This document shows, piece after piece, positions 22,804 to 30,076 of a DNA stretch of 36,913 nucleotides. The stretch spans positions 1 to 36,913 of the forward strand of contig JBDRKN010000034.1 in the NCBI GenBank assembly GCA_043813955.1, in the 5' to 3' direction. The number at the start of each line of letters is the position of its first letter. Positions within the stretch are counted from its first letter, which is position 1. Both the position numbers and the translations under genes were made by a program. This DNA is from JBDRKN01 sp043813955 (GTDB taxonomy: Bacteria > Patescibacteriota > Patescibacteriia > Patescibacteriales > Patescibacteriaceae). Under the pieces are notes generated by a model that made no database searches, was not told the DNA's origin, and was given only the letters and a program-made list of their open reading frames with translations.

Positions 22804-24074
22804 TTATTGACAAGATAATTCAAATTTGGAAAGCCAGGGAGGTAAGAAACAGCATTTTGTTTATTTTGCTAATGCTGGTTATTTTTAGATTTGCAGCTCA
22901 TGTGCCTATTCCCGGGGTTGATGCCTCGGCTCTAAAGGACTTGTTTTCTTCTAACCAGGCTTTGGGTTTGTTAAATATGTTTTCAGGCGGAGGCATGCAG
23001 AATTTTTCTATTGTTATGATGGGTGTTGCTCCATACATTACATCTTCTATTATTTTTCAGCTCTTGGCCATGGTTGCGCCTAAGATTGAGGAAATGAACA
23101 AGGAAGAAGCTGGCAGGCAGAAGATTAATTCATGGACGCGCTGGCTCACAGTGCCATTGGCAATGATTCAGTCATATGCAATGATTATTCTTTTACAAAG
23201 ATCAACTACTGGAATTGTTGGAAATTTAAGCTTTATGGATTTATCTTCAATGATAATCACTATTACTGCCGGCACTATTTTTCTAATGTGGATGGGTGAG
23301 TTAATTAGTGAAAAACATCTTGGAAATGGCATTTCCTTAATGATTTTTGCTGGAATTATTTCAAGTTTACCGTCTGTTATACAGCAGACCATAGCTACTT
23401 ACGATTCAACCATGCTGCCGACTATTGTAAGTTTCTTAGTCGTTGCAATATTGACTGTAATTGGAGTTGTAATTATTAACGAGGGCCAGCGCAATATTCC
23501 AGTCCAGTATGCAAGGCAGATTAGGGGGCAGAGAGCGTTTGGCGGAGCCAGTTCTCACTTGCCTTTGCGCGTTAACATGGCCGGAGTTATGCCAATCATC
23601 TTTGCTATCTCAGTTGTTGTTTTTCCAACCATGATTGCACAGTTTTTTTCCAAGGCTAAGAGCGGTTTTATAGCAGGCGCAGCTGACTGGATTATTGGTG
23701 TTTTGCAAAATCAGATGATTTATGGAATTATATATTTTATCTTAGTATTTGGATTTACATATTTCTATACTCAAGTTATTTTTCATCCTGACAGGATAGC
23801 AGAGAATCTGCAGAGGCAGGGAGCTTTTATTCCAGGAATCAGGCCAGGACGGCATACTGAAGAGTATTTAGGCAATACTACGCATAAGATTTTGTTTACA
23901 GGAGCTTTGTTTTTAGCTATTATTGCAATCCTTCCTTTGATTATTAGGTATTTTTCAGGAATGCAGTCATTGGTTATTGGAGGAACAAGCCTTTTGATTG
24001 TTGTTTCTGTAGTTATTGAAACAGTCAAGCAAACACAGGCTCAGCTGTCTATGAGAAAATATGAAAATGTTTAA
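22800..24074 (+). CDS. secY: Protein translocase subunit SecY
   Basis: A 424-residue SecY, the channel of the general secretion system. Ten membrane segments can be placed. FRFAAHVPIPGVD in the first segment and the cytoplasmic loop NEGQRNIPVQYARQIRG are diagnostic. Translation is coupled to rplO by a 4-bp ATGA overlap. Its last 23 codons plus the start of the terminator are repeated identically at 25250-25352, past the zeta module. Confidence 0.98.
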   Translation: MIIDKIIQIWKAREVRNSILFILLMLVIFRFAAHVPIPGVDASALKDLFSSNQALGLLNMFSGGGMQNFSIVMMGVAPYITSSIIFQLLAMVAPKIEEMNKEEAGRQKINSWTRWLTVPLAMIQSYAMIILLQRSTTGIVGNLSFMDLSSMIITITAGTIFLMWMGELISEKHLGNGISLMIFAGIISSLPSVIQQTIATYDSTMLPTIVSFLVVAILTVIGVVIINEGQRNIPVQYARQIRGQRAFGGASSHLPLRVNMAGVMPIIFAISVVVFPTMIAQFFSKAKSGFIAGAADWIIGVLQNQMIYGIIYFILVFGFTYFYTQVIFHPDRIAENLQRQGAFIPGIRPGRHTEEYLGNTTHKILFTGALFLAIIAILPLIIRYFSGMQSLVIGGTSLLIVVSVVIETVKQTQAQLSMRKYENV

Positions 24075-24118
24075 GTATTATTTTGCATAGAAAACCCTGC
24101 TGATTTGCGGGGTTTTCT
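23961..24118 (+). repeat. secY 3' direct repeat, copy 1
   Basis: The end of secY and its terminator, matching 25208-25363 with an offset of 1247. Positions 24003-24105 (103 bp) are identical in the two copies. In the 42 bp before that there are six differences, all at codon third positions. Confidence 0.95.
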
Positions 24119-24120
24119 AT
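24087..24120 (+). terminator. secY terminator
   Basis: ATAGAAAACCC (24087-24097) pairs perfectly with GGGTTTTCTAT (24110-24120), and the loop can extend the stem (TGC with GCG). The T-run is inside the 3' arm. It ends the tuf-S10-spc block. Confidence 0.85.
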
Positions 24121-24135
24121 TATATCAATAAAATA

Positions 24136-24169
24136 TTGTTTAGATTGTAAAACTTTGCTAAAATAGCAA
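24136..24169 (+). promoter_or_regulatory. Zeta-gene promoter with a palindrome over the -10
   Basis: TTGTTT (24136-24141), a 17-bp spacer ending in TGC, and TAAAAT (24159-24164). The -10 lies inside a perfect inverted repeat, TTGCTA-AAA-TAGCAA (24155-24169), a plausible operator for autoregulation. The leader to the ATG at 24249 is about 78 nt. Confidence 0.6.
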
Positions 24170-24248
24170 GGTGTTTTCCCTGTCAAAGTAGCGTTTTCAT
24201 AGCTTTTATGTTAAAATTAAGCTATAAATCGTATTAATAAATTTATGT

Positions 24249-24950
24249 ATGTTAAAATTGAATAAAGAAAGTGAAGAAGCTAAACTATTTATAAAAAAGA
24301 ATAAAAAATTGTTGTATGAAAAGTTTGCTAGTGATAATATATTAAAATTTAAAGACAAACCTATTTCAATATTTATGGCAGGTTCGCCAGGGGCTGGCAA
24401 AACAGAATATTCCAAAAGATTTATTCAAAAATTTGAAGGTGATATAGCAAGGATTGATGCGGATGAAATAAGAGAAATTATCCCACAATATATTGGATCA
24501 AACTCAGATATTGTCCAAGGTGCAGCGTCTATTGGGGTTGATATTCTCTATGACTATGTTTTAAAAAAGAAATATAATTTACTTTTAGATGGTACTTTTG
24601 CCAAATTTGATATAGCCATTAGGAATATTGAAAGATCAATAAATAAAAATAGAAAAGTAGTTATTTGTTATATTTACCAAGAGCCACAAATTGCATGGGA
24701 ATTTACGAAAAAGAGAGAAAAAATTGAAGGAAGAAAAATTCCTAAAAAAATTTTTATTGAAGCGTTTGTCAATGCCAAAAAAAATGTTGAAAAAATAAAA
24801 AAAATCTTTAAAAATAAGGTAGAAGTTTATTTAATAATAAAAGATTATACTAATAATATTAAAGAATCTCATTTTGATGTTTATCTTGACAGTTATTTAA
24901 CATCAGGCTATACTCAAGATGATTTAAATAAAATATTAAAGAATTTTTAA
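24249..24950 (+). CDS. Zeta-toxin-like P-loop kinase
   Basis: A 233-residue P-loop kinase. Walker A is GSPGAGKT (45-52), IDADEIREIIPQY starts at 69, and LLLDGTFAK resembles the substrate-side strand of zeta toxins. Zeta toxins phosphorylate UDP-N-acetylglucosamine and block wall synthesis; other family members are simple kinases, so toxicity is inferred. It has its own promoter and is followed nine bases later by a 56-codon ORF. The pair is bracketed by direct repeats of the secY 3' end, and the gene is more A-rich than the ribosomal genes, consistent with arrival by transfer. Confidence 0.82.
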   Translation: MLKLNKESEEAKLFIKKNKKLLYEKFASDNILKFKDKPISIFMAGSPGAGKTEYSKRFIQKFEGDIARIDADEIREIIPQYIGSNSDIVQGAASIGVDILYDYVLKKKYNLLLDGTFAKFDIAIRNIERSINKNRKVVICYIYQEPQIAWEFTKKREKIEGRKIPKKIFIEAFVNAKKNVEKIKKIFKNKVEVYLIIKDYTNNIKESHFDVYLDSYLTSGYTQDDLNKILKNF

Positions 24951-24959
24951 CTTATCTAT

Positions 24960-25130
24960 ATGAATAACAACAATAAAAAATTAAATATAAATAATTTTTT
25001 TAAATTGCCAGTAAAGGAGCGTGAAAAATTAATGAGTGAAGTAGCTGGAGAAGCAAATAAAGATCAGCGCAGTTTAATAAAAAAATATAATCAAAAATTT
25101 GAGCATAAACACGCAGAACAAACTGGGTAG
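24960..25130 (+). CDS. Small basic protein following the zeta gene, possible antitoxin
   Basis: A 56-residue ORF: MNNNNKKLNINNFFKLP, then REKLMSEVAGEANKDQRSL, then a lysine-rich end. The central part looks helical and amphipathic. It lies nine bases downstream of the zeta-like gene, has no promoter of its own, and is followed by a hairpin. It is not recognisably the epsilon antitoxin, but position and size suit an antitoxin or an accessory of the kinase. The reverse order (toxin first) would be unusual for classical epsilon-zeta. Confidence 0.6.
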   Translation: MNNNNKKLNINNFFKLPVKEREKLMSEVAGEANKDQRSLIKKYNQKFEHKHAEQTG

Positions 25131-25142
25131 TTTTTGCGTTTT
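25112..25142 (+). terminator. Candidate terminator of the zeta module
   Basis: CGCA (25112-25115) pairs with TGCG (25135-25138), and AAACT (25120-25124) with AGTTT (25129-25133). The hairpin is bulged and followed by TTTT. It overlaps the end of the 56-codon ORF. Confidence 0.4.
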
Positions 25143-25171
25143 AAATAATTTACAAAAAACTAATATTATTA

Positions 25172-25321
25172 ATGTATTTGGGCCTACCCGTGCGGAAGAC
25201 AGGATCTATGCAATCATTGGTTATTGGCGGCACAAGCCTCTTGATCGTGGTTTCTGTAGTTATTGAAACAGTCAAGCAAACACAGGCTCAGCTGTCTATG
25301 AGAAAATATGAAAATGTTTAA
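25172..25321 (+). pseudogene. Truncated secY 3' fragment, repeat copy 2
   Basis: From 25199 the frame reads TGSMQSLVIGGTSLLIVVS and continues to the exact C-terminus of SecY and its TAA. An accidental ATG at 25172 opens the frame, but the first nine codons are not SecY-like. The upstream 42 bp differ from the resident secY at six codon third positions only, so this sequence was once under selection as a full secY. It marks the right edge of the zeta insertion. Confidence 0.85.
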
Positions 25322-25336
25322 GTATTATTTTGCATA

Positions 25337-25368
25337 GAAAACCCTGCTGATTGCAGGATTTTATTTTT
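25337..25368 (+). terminator. Terminator of the secY fragment
   Basis: CCTGC (25343-25347) pairs with GCAGG (25353-25357) with a TGATT loop, then ATTTTATTTTT. The 5' arm is shared with the resident secY terminator; the 3' arm differs but has compensated to keep pairing. Confidence 0.75.
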
Positions 25369-25379
25369 GAACACATAGG

Positions 25380-25388
25380 TGATATAAT
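25380..25388 (+). promoter_or_regulatory. Extended -10 promoter for the 25413 gene
   Basis: TG-A-TATAAT at 25380-25388 with transcription near 25395. No convincing -35 lies 17 bp upstream. It can also serve adk-map-ruvX-recO, since no terminator intervenes. Confidence 0.5.
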
Positions 25389-25412
25389 AGAATTAGGAAT
25401 TAATTAAGTTTT

Positions 25413-25910
25413 ATGGGGTTTTTAAATAATTGGTTTGGAGCTGGCAATGCTCCAAAACCAAAAGGAGAATCTGAATTTAATCTGTATGGAAAACAGAGCA
25501 GAGAAAGCTTTAAGAGCGCTGCTAAAAAGCTTTCATATGAGGACAGAAAAAAGGCTCTGGCTTTGGATAAGGAATTGCGGGGAAATAGAACTAGCTCCAT
25601 AAGTCATGACAAGTATTTAAAGGCTGCTTTAAAAGAGCATGGATCAAAATTTAAAAATCGCCTTAAAGAACAGATTTTTACGCATTATAAAGAATCTTCT
25701 GGCTTGAGCAATACGCAAAAGAGGATGAATATTTATAATATTAAAAAACAGCGCGAGGAAGATGCTGAAAAGAAAGAACCTGCTAAATTTGCCACGCAGA
25801 TTGATACAAGCAAGGTTAGCCCTACTGCCCAACGTCCTGGCGCTACTTCTGGTGAAGTAGTGCAGGAGCCTGGTCAAGATAATATTGACCGCCCTGTGTT
25901 AAAAGTTTAA
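25413..25910 (+). CDS. Uncharacterised charged protein upstream of adk
   Basis: A 165-residue soluble protein that I do not recognise. The middle (about 30-115) is lysine- and alanine-rich and helical, and the last 45 residues are low-complexity (P, T, Q, G). MGFLNNWFGAGNAPKPKG at the start has no signal sequence. It lies between the secY fragment and adk, where other bacteria have nothing, and is probably the first gene of the adk operon. Confidence 0.65.
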   Translation: MGFLNNWFGAGNAPKPKGESEFNLYGKQSRESFKSAAKKLSYEDRKKALALDKELRGNRTSSISHDKYLKAALKEHGSKFKNRLKEQIFTHYKESSGLSNTQKRMNIYNIKKQREEDAEKKEPAKFATQIDTSKVSPTAQRPGATSGEVVQEPGQDNIDRPVLKV

Positions 25911-25916
25911 TTTATT

Positions 25917-25971
25917 GCCGAGCGAGCAAGCGAAATGATACTGCCTCAGCAGGAGCATTTCCGAGCGAGCG
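25917..25971 (+). repeat. GC-rich repeat and hairpin before adk
   Basis: CCGAGCGAGC occurs twice (25918-25927 and 25961-25970). Between them GAAATG (25932-25937) pairs with CATTTC (25956-25961), and inside CTGC with GCAG around a CTCA loop. The composition is clearly more GC-rich than the flanks. It occupies most of the leader between 25910 and the adk ATG. Confidence 0.55.
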
Positions 25972-25991
25972 ATGGCACGAAGGTCCGCCTT

Positions 25992-26654
25992 ATGTCTAGA
26001 AAAATCTTTATTTTAATTGGCCCTCCTGCTTCAGGCAAGGGGACTCAGGCAGAAATGCTGTCTAAAAAAATCAAGCTGCCAGTAGTGTCAGCCGGTGATT
26101 TGTTGCGCTATGAGGAAAAAGCTAAAAGTAAAATCGGGAAACAAGCAAGCTCTATAATGAGTGCAGGCAAATTAGTGCCGAATGAAGTGGTTTTTAAGCT
26201 GCTTAAAAAGCGCAGCTTAAAGCCAGACGCTAAAAAAGGATATATAATAGACGGCTTTCCCAGAAGCAAAGGACAGCTTGATTATCTTCCAAAGCTGGTT
26301 AAGAAAGAAGATATTGTCTATGCCATTGAGATTATGGTAAATGACAAAGAAGTGAAAAGCCGTATTAACGGAAGGCGCGTTTGCAAATGCGGAGCAGCAT
26401 ATCATTTAAAATACAAGCCTTCTAAGAAGGATGGGATTTGTGATAAGTGCGGAAAGAGAATCTATATCAGAGATGATGACAAGCCAAGAGTGGTTAGCAA
26501 AAGATTAAAAGTTTATCATAAAAACAGCAAGTCGGTTTTAAATTATTTTATAAAGATAGATAAATTGATTAAAGTAAACGGAGATCAGCCAATCATTAAG
26601 GTGCATAAGGATTTGATAAAGGAGGTTAAGAAAATTTATGACCAAATTGATTAA
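25992..26654 (+). CDS. adk: Adenylate kinase with a zinc-type LID
   Basis: A 220-residue adenylate kinase, which converts ATP and AMP into two ADP. The P-loop GPPASGKGTQ is at 10-19, and DGFPRS is the AMP-side motif. The LID carries CKC and CDKC, four cysteines for zinc. ATG 25992 gives the standard start MSRKIFILIGPP; the longer in-frame start at 25935 would translate the GC-rich repeat and is unlikely. It overlaps map by 17 bases. Confidence 0.95.
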   Translation: MSRKIFILIGPPASGKGTQAEMLSKKIKLPVVSAGDLLRYEEKAKSKIGKQASSIMSAGKLVPNEVVFKLLKKRSLKPDAKKGYIIDGFPRSKGQLDYLPKLVKKEDIVYAIEIMVNDKEVKSRINGRRVCKCGAAYHLKYKPSKKDGICDKCGKRIYIRDDDKPRVVSKRLKVYHKNSKSVLNYFIKIDKLIKVNGDQPIIKVHKDLIKEVKKIYDQID

Positions 26655-27423
26655 AAACCAGGAAGAAATAGCAGGCATTAGAAAGAGCTGCAGAAAGTTA
26701 GCTAAAATTGTAGAGCAGATCAGCCAAGCAGTCAGGCCAGGAGTTACTACGATTGAATTAGAAAAATTGGCCTGCAAGCTCATAGAACAAGCTGGGGGAA
26801 CCCCAGCTTTTAAGGGCTACAAAGCTTCAGCCAAGTCTAAGCCTTTTCCTACAGCCCTTTGCACCTCATTAAATAATGCAATTGTGCATTGCCCGGCCAT
26901 ACCTTCTAAAATATTAAAACAGGGCGATATTATTGGTATTGATGTTGGCATGGAATTAGACGGTTATTACAGTGATATGGCTGTTACTTTGCCAGTCGGA
27001 AAGATTAGCAAAGATGCTAAGAAATTAATTAAAATAACCAAACAAGCTTTGTATTTAGGCATTAAGCAGATTAAGCCAGGCAATAGCCTTGATAATATTG
27101 GCAGAGCTATTCAGCAGCATGTTGAGAGCCAGGGGCTGTCAGTAGTAAGAGATTTAGTAGGGCATGGAGTTGGGATAGATGTGCATGAAGACCCGCAGAT
27201 TCCTCATTATGCGGTTGCTAATAGCGGCTTGCCAGATGTTAAGCTTAAGTCTGGCATGGTTCTGGCTATTGAGCCAATGGTTAATTTAGGAGATTGGCGC
27301 ATTAAGACAGATAAGGACGGCTTTACTTTTAAAACAGATGATGACAGCTTGAGCGCTCATTTTGAACATACTGTTTTAGTTACTGACAAAGATTATGAAA
27401 TTTTAACATATGGACATAGATAA
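26638..27423 (+). CDS. map: Type I methionine aminopeptidase
   Basis: A 261-residue methionine aminopeptidase, removing initiator Met from new proteins. The five metal ligands are visible: Asp in GIDVGM, Asp in YYSDMAV, His in GHGVGIDVHE, Glu in IEPMV and Glu in FEHTVLV. One of the few genes here with a clear Shine-Dalgarno: GGAGGT (26621-26626), 11 bases before the ATG and inside adk. It overlaps adk by 17 and ruvX by 14 bases. Confidence 0.96.
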   Translation: MTKLIKNQEEIAGIRKSCRKLAKIVEQISQAVRPGVTTIELEKLACKLIEQAGGTPAFKGYKASAKSKPFPTALCTSLNNAIVHCPAIPSKILKQGDIIGIDVGMELDGYYSDMAVTLPVGKISKDAKKLIKITKQALYLGIKQIKPGNSLDNIGRAIQQHVESQGLSVVRDLVGHGVGIDVHEDPQIPHYAVANSGLPDVKLKSGMVLAIEPMVNLGDWRIKTDKDGFTFKTDDDSLSAHFEHTVLVTDKDYEILTYGHR

Positions 27424-27799
27424 TGAGATAAAATATCTAGGTATTGACTGGGGCCAGTCCAAGATTGGCCTTGCTTTGGGAAGCAATATTACCAAGATGG
27501 CTACTCCATATCAGGTTGTTGGAAGCTTATCAGAAGTTTTGTCAGTTATCAGCAATGAAGAAATTGATGTAATAGTATTGGGAGTGCCTATAAAAATGTC
27601 TGGAAGCGACAGGAACTTAACCCCAGGCTTTAATACTTTTAAGCATGCTCTTGAAAGTAGTTCAGGCGTTGATATAAAGCTTACAGACGAACGGCTGTCA
27701 ACAAAGCTGGCTGATCGCTTATCAAGAGGAGAGAAAACTGCTAAGCAGGATGCAATAGCAGCCATGTTAATTTTGCAAACTTATTTAGACCAGAATTAA
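27410..27799 (+). CDS. ruvX: RuvX/YqgF-family putative Holliday junction resolvase
   Basis: A 129-residue RNase H-fold protein. The catalytic Asp13 lies in LGIDWGQSKIGLAL, TDERLST supplies the conserved acidic residue, and AKQDAIAAMLIL the third. The family processes pre-16S rRNA and has been called a Holliday junction resolvase; both assignments come from other organisms. It overlaps map by 14 bases, and recO follows two bases after its stop. Confidence 0.92.
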   Translation: MDIDNEIKYLGIDWGQSKIGLALGSNITKMATPYQVVGSLSEVLSVISNEEIDVIVLGVPIKMSGSDRNLTPGFNTFKHALESSSGVDIKLTDERLSTKLADRLSRGEKTAKQDAIAAMLILQTYLDQN

Positions 27800-27801
27800 T
27801 T

Positions 27802-28467
27802 ATGAATGTAACTTATGCCACAAAAGCTATTGTTTTAAATGTTCAGCCTTGGAATGATGTTGATTCCAGGGTCATTTTTTATACGCAAGAGCAGGGGAAA
27901 CTAGAATTGGTGGCTCGCGGAACGAAAAAGCTTAATTCCAAATTATCAGGCCATTTACAGCCTTTTAACTTAATTGATTTAATGGTAATTAACGGCCGTC
28001 GCTTAAATTATGCCGGCGCAGCTTCAAATCTGGATTCTTATGCAAATATTAAGCAAAATTTGGATAAATTAGAGGCATCTGGATATGCTATTAATTTATT
28101 TAATAGATTAATAAAGAATAATGAGCCAGATCCAGAGATTTTTGTTTTATTAAAAAACTTTTTAAAAATAATTGATCAGATTGAATCAGAGCCCTTATTC
28201 TATAATCTTTTGGCCAATATCATGCTTCTTCAGTTATTGAGTTTGCTTGGCTACAAGCCAGAGATTGATTTGGATAGATTAGAGATAAGCTTTATTCACC
28301 AGACCGCTCAGTCATCCTCTTTATCAGCAGAATCATTGCAGAATTTACAGATGATTGTTGACAATGATTTAATTCAAGTTGTTAAGCAGCTTAAAATAGG
28401 GAGACAGACAGCTGAGCAGATTAATTTCATTATTAATGATTTTATTATCATTGTTCTAGATAATTAA
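27802..28467 (+). CDS. recO: DNA repair protein RecO
   Basis: A 221-residue RecO, a mediator that loads RecA in the RecFOR pathway. The OB-fold N-terminus contains TKAIVLNVQPWNDVDSRVIFYT and the LVARGTKK turn. The helical second half has no cysteines, so the zinc finger of many RecO proteins is missing. Last gene of the adk-map-ruvX-recO unit. Confidence 0.9.
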   Translation: MNVTYATKAIVLNVQPWNDVDSRVIFYTQEQGKLELVARGTKKLNSKLSGHLQPFNLIDLMVINGRRLNYAGAASNLDSYANIKQNLDKLEASGYAINLFNRLIKNNEPDPEIFVLLKNFLKIIDQIESEPLFYNLLANIMLLQLLSLLGYKPEIDLDRLEISFIHQTAQSSSLSAESLQNLQMIVDNDLIQVVKQLKIGRQTAEQINFIINDFIIIVLDN

Positions 28468-28498
28468 AAATAGTACTAATATTGCATTAGTACTATTT
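28468..28498. terminator. Bidirectional terminator between convergent genes
   Basis: AAATAGTACTAAT (28468-28480) and ATTAGTACTATTT (28486-28498) form a perfect 13-bp stem with an ATTGC loop. A-runs and T-runs flank it on both strands. It ends recO and the minus-strand gene, whose stop codon lies inside the 3' arm. Confidence 0.85.
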
Positions 28499-28741
28499 AT
28501 TAAGAAGAGATTTTTTTAAGATTTGTACAAGCTCCTCAGACGAACCATCAGCATGATTTTGGTTGATAAGTTTATTATACTTATTTGTTTCCTCACATAT
28601 TTTTTGACAATCATTTTGACTTTTTATTTTAACAAAATCATTGTCTTTTAATTTATCAGGAAGATCAAGGTTTTGTCTGAGCCAAATTCCATAGCCTTGG
28701 ATGCTTTTGAAAATCACAGCGTACTTTAAGGGATTAGTCAT
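28493..28741 (-). CDS. Small uncharacterised protein
   Basis: An 82-residue soluble protein (MTNPLKYAVIFKSIQGYGIW) that I do not recognise. It has a good promoter (28798-28826) and a GGAG ribosome site about ten bases before the ATG, unlike most genes here, so it is probably real. It is divergent from the methyltransferase and converges on recO. It might be a controller of the neighbouring restriction-modification pair, but no helix-turn-helix is evident. Confidence 0.65.
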   Translation of the reverse strand: MTNPLKYAVIFKSIQGYGIWLRQNLDLPDKLKDNDFVKIKSQNDCQKICEETNKYNKLINQNHADGSSEELVQILKKSLLNK

Positions 28742-28797
28742 GATTTTTACTCTCCATAGATAATTTAAACAAAATTATTAAATGTACTATGCTTTTC

Positions 28798-28826
28798 ATT
28801 ATGAATAATCATATCATACCTGTCAA
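28798..28826 (-). promoter_or_regulatory. Promoter of the minus-strand gene
   Basis: On the minus strand TTGACA (28826-28821), a 17-bp spacer and CATAAT (28803-28798). This is the strongest -35 and spacing combination in the window. Transcription would start near 28791. Confidence 0.75.
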
Positions 28827-28861
28827 TATTGAAAAAATAACTGTTGAATTATGCTTTTTTG

Positions 28862-28870
28862 TGATATAAT
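28862..28870 (+). promoter_or_regulatory. Extended -10 promoter of the methyltransferase operon
   Basis: TG-A-TATAAT at 28862-28870, with TTGAAT at 28844-28849 as a closely spaced -35 (15 bp). The two divergent promoters are about 35 bp apart, so one regulator could control both. Confidence 0.55.
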
Positions 28871-28896
28871 ACTTATAAATCCTTAATTTATAGAGT

Positions 28897-30066
28897 ATGA
28901 ACACGAAGAAGCAATTTGGACAATTTTTTACTACAAATTCTGATTATATACTTCAGGGTCTAGTTAGATATATTAAAAATAAAAAAGCGACTGATCCATT
29001 CGCTGGCGGAGGAGACCTTATTAAATGGGCTAAAGTTAGCGGAGTTAAGGATATAAAAGGATATGATGTAGATGAGGCATATGTAGATAATAAAAATATT
29101 TTTTATAACGATAGCTTAAATAATCCGCTGAAAATGGATTTTGTTATTACTAATCCGCCTTATTTAAATATAAATAAGGCGGATTTGAATATTAAAGCTA
29201 AATATTTTAATAATTTTGACTTTGAAGACTTATATCAAATTTCTCTATATTCAATTATGAATAGCAATGAGGGAATTGTAATCGTCCCTGTTAATTTTTT
29301 GTCTGCTCAAAATTCTAAGAAAATAAGGAATATATTTTTTTCAAAATTTAAAATTGTTGAAATGAATTATTTTAAAGAACAAGTTTTTCCTGATACAACA
29401 TATAATGTTATAGCTTTCTATTATAAAAAAAAGAAAAACATGTTTGATGATAATTTTGTTATCAAGACGCATGTTTATCCAGATAATAAAATTGTAAACA
29501 TAGAATTAAGAAGACAATTTGACTGGACTATTGGCGGTGATTTATACAAGGCAATTGGCAGTGTGGATAATGACTTGGGTATCAGGCGTTTAACAGAAGC
29601 TGATTTAAATGATATGAGAGGTGATATTAAATTAGATGTGGCATATAATCATATTAAGACTCGTATATCAATAAAAGTTAATAACCAGGCTTGCAATTTA
29701 ATTAGATCTAATATAATTTTATTAAAAGCGATTGACAGTGGCTCAAAAGATGGAATCATTGCTTTAGAAAATATCAAAGATTATGGAGTCGAGTGTTTAA
29801 TTAGTAAAAACACTTCAAGACATATGATTTATTTGCTTTTTAAAGAGCCGGTTTCTATTAAAGATCAAAAAAAGATAATTGATTTATTTAATCAAGAAAT
29901 TAATAAATTAAGAGAAGAATATTTATCTTTATTCTTAACAAATTATAGAGATAATGATAGAAAAAGAATATCTTTTTATTTTGTTTATAAATTTATAAAT
30001 TTTTTATATTTTAATAAAATTAAAAATAATTGCGGTAATCAAAAATTATTTTTTCCGATTACATAA
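28897..30066 (+). CDS. Adenine-specific DNA methyltransferase
   Basis: A 389-residue enzyme. GQFFT (8-12) and DPFAGGGD (33-40, motif I for S-adenosylmethionine) come first, followed by the catalytic TNPPY (85-89, motif IV), the gamma-class order. Such enzymes methylate the N6 of adenine in a specific site; the site cannot be read from sequence. The C-terminal half is probably target recognition. It is more A/T-rich than aspS or recO next to it, and is followed ten bases later by a nuclease-like gene, so it is most likely the modification half of a type II restriction-modification system. Confidence 0.88.
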   Translation: MNTKKQFGQFFTTNSDYILQGLVRYIKNKKATDPFAGGGDLIKWAKVSGVKDIKGYDVDEAYVDNKNIFYNDSLNNPLKMDFVITNPPYLNINKADLNIKAKYFNNFDFEDLYQISLYSIMNSNEGIVIVPVNFLSAQNSKKIRNIFFSKFKIVEMNYFKEQVFPDTTYNVIAFYYKKKKNMFDDNFVIKTHVYPDNKIVNIELRRQFDWTIGGDLYKAIGSVDNDLGIRRLTEADLNDMRGDIKLDVAYNHIKTRISIKVNNQACNLIRSNIILLKAIDSGSKDGIIALENIKDYGVECLISKNTSRHMIYLLFKEPVSIKDQKKIIDLFNQEINKLREEYLSLFLTNYRDNDRKRISFYFVYKFINFLYFNKIKNNCGNQKLFFPIT

Positions 30067-30076
30067 AAATAAAATC

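Noticed and set aside
25935..25991. Upstream in-frame start for adk
   Set aside because: It would translate the GC-rich repeat; the conserved protein begins at 25992.
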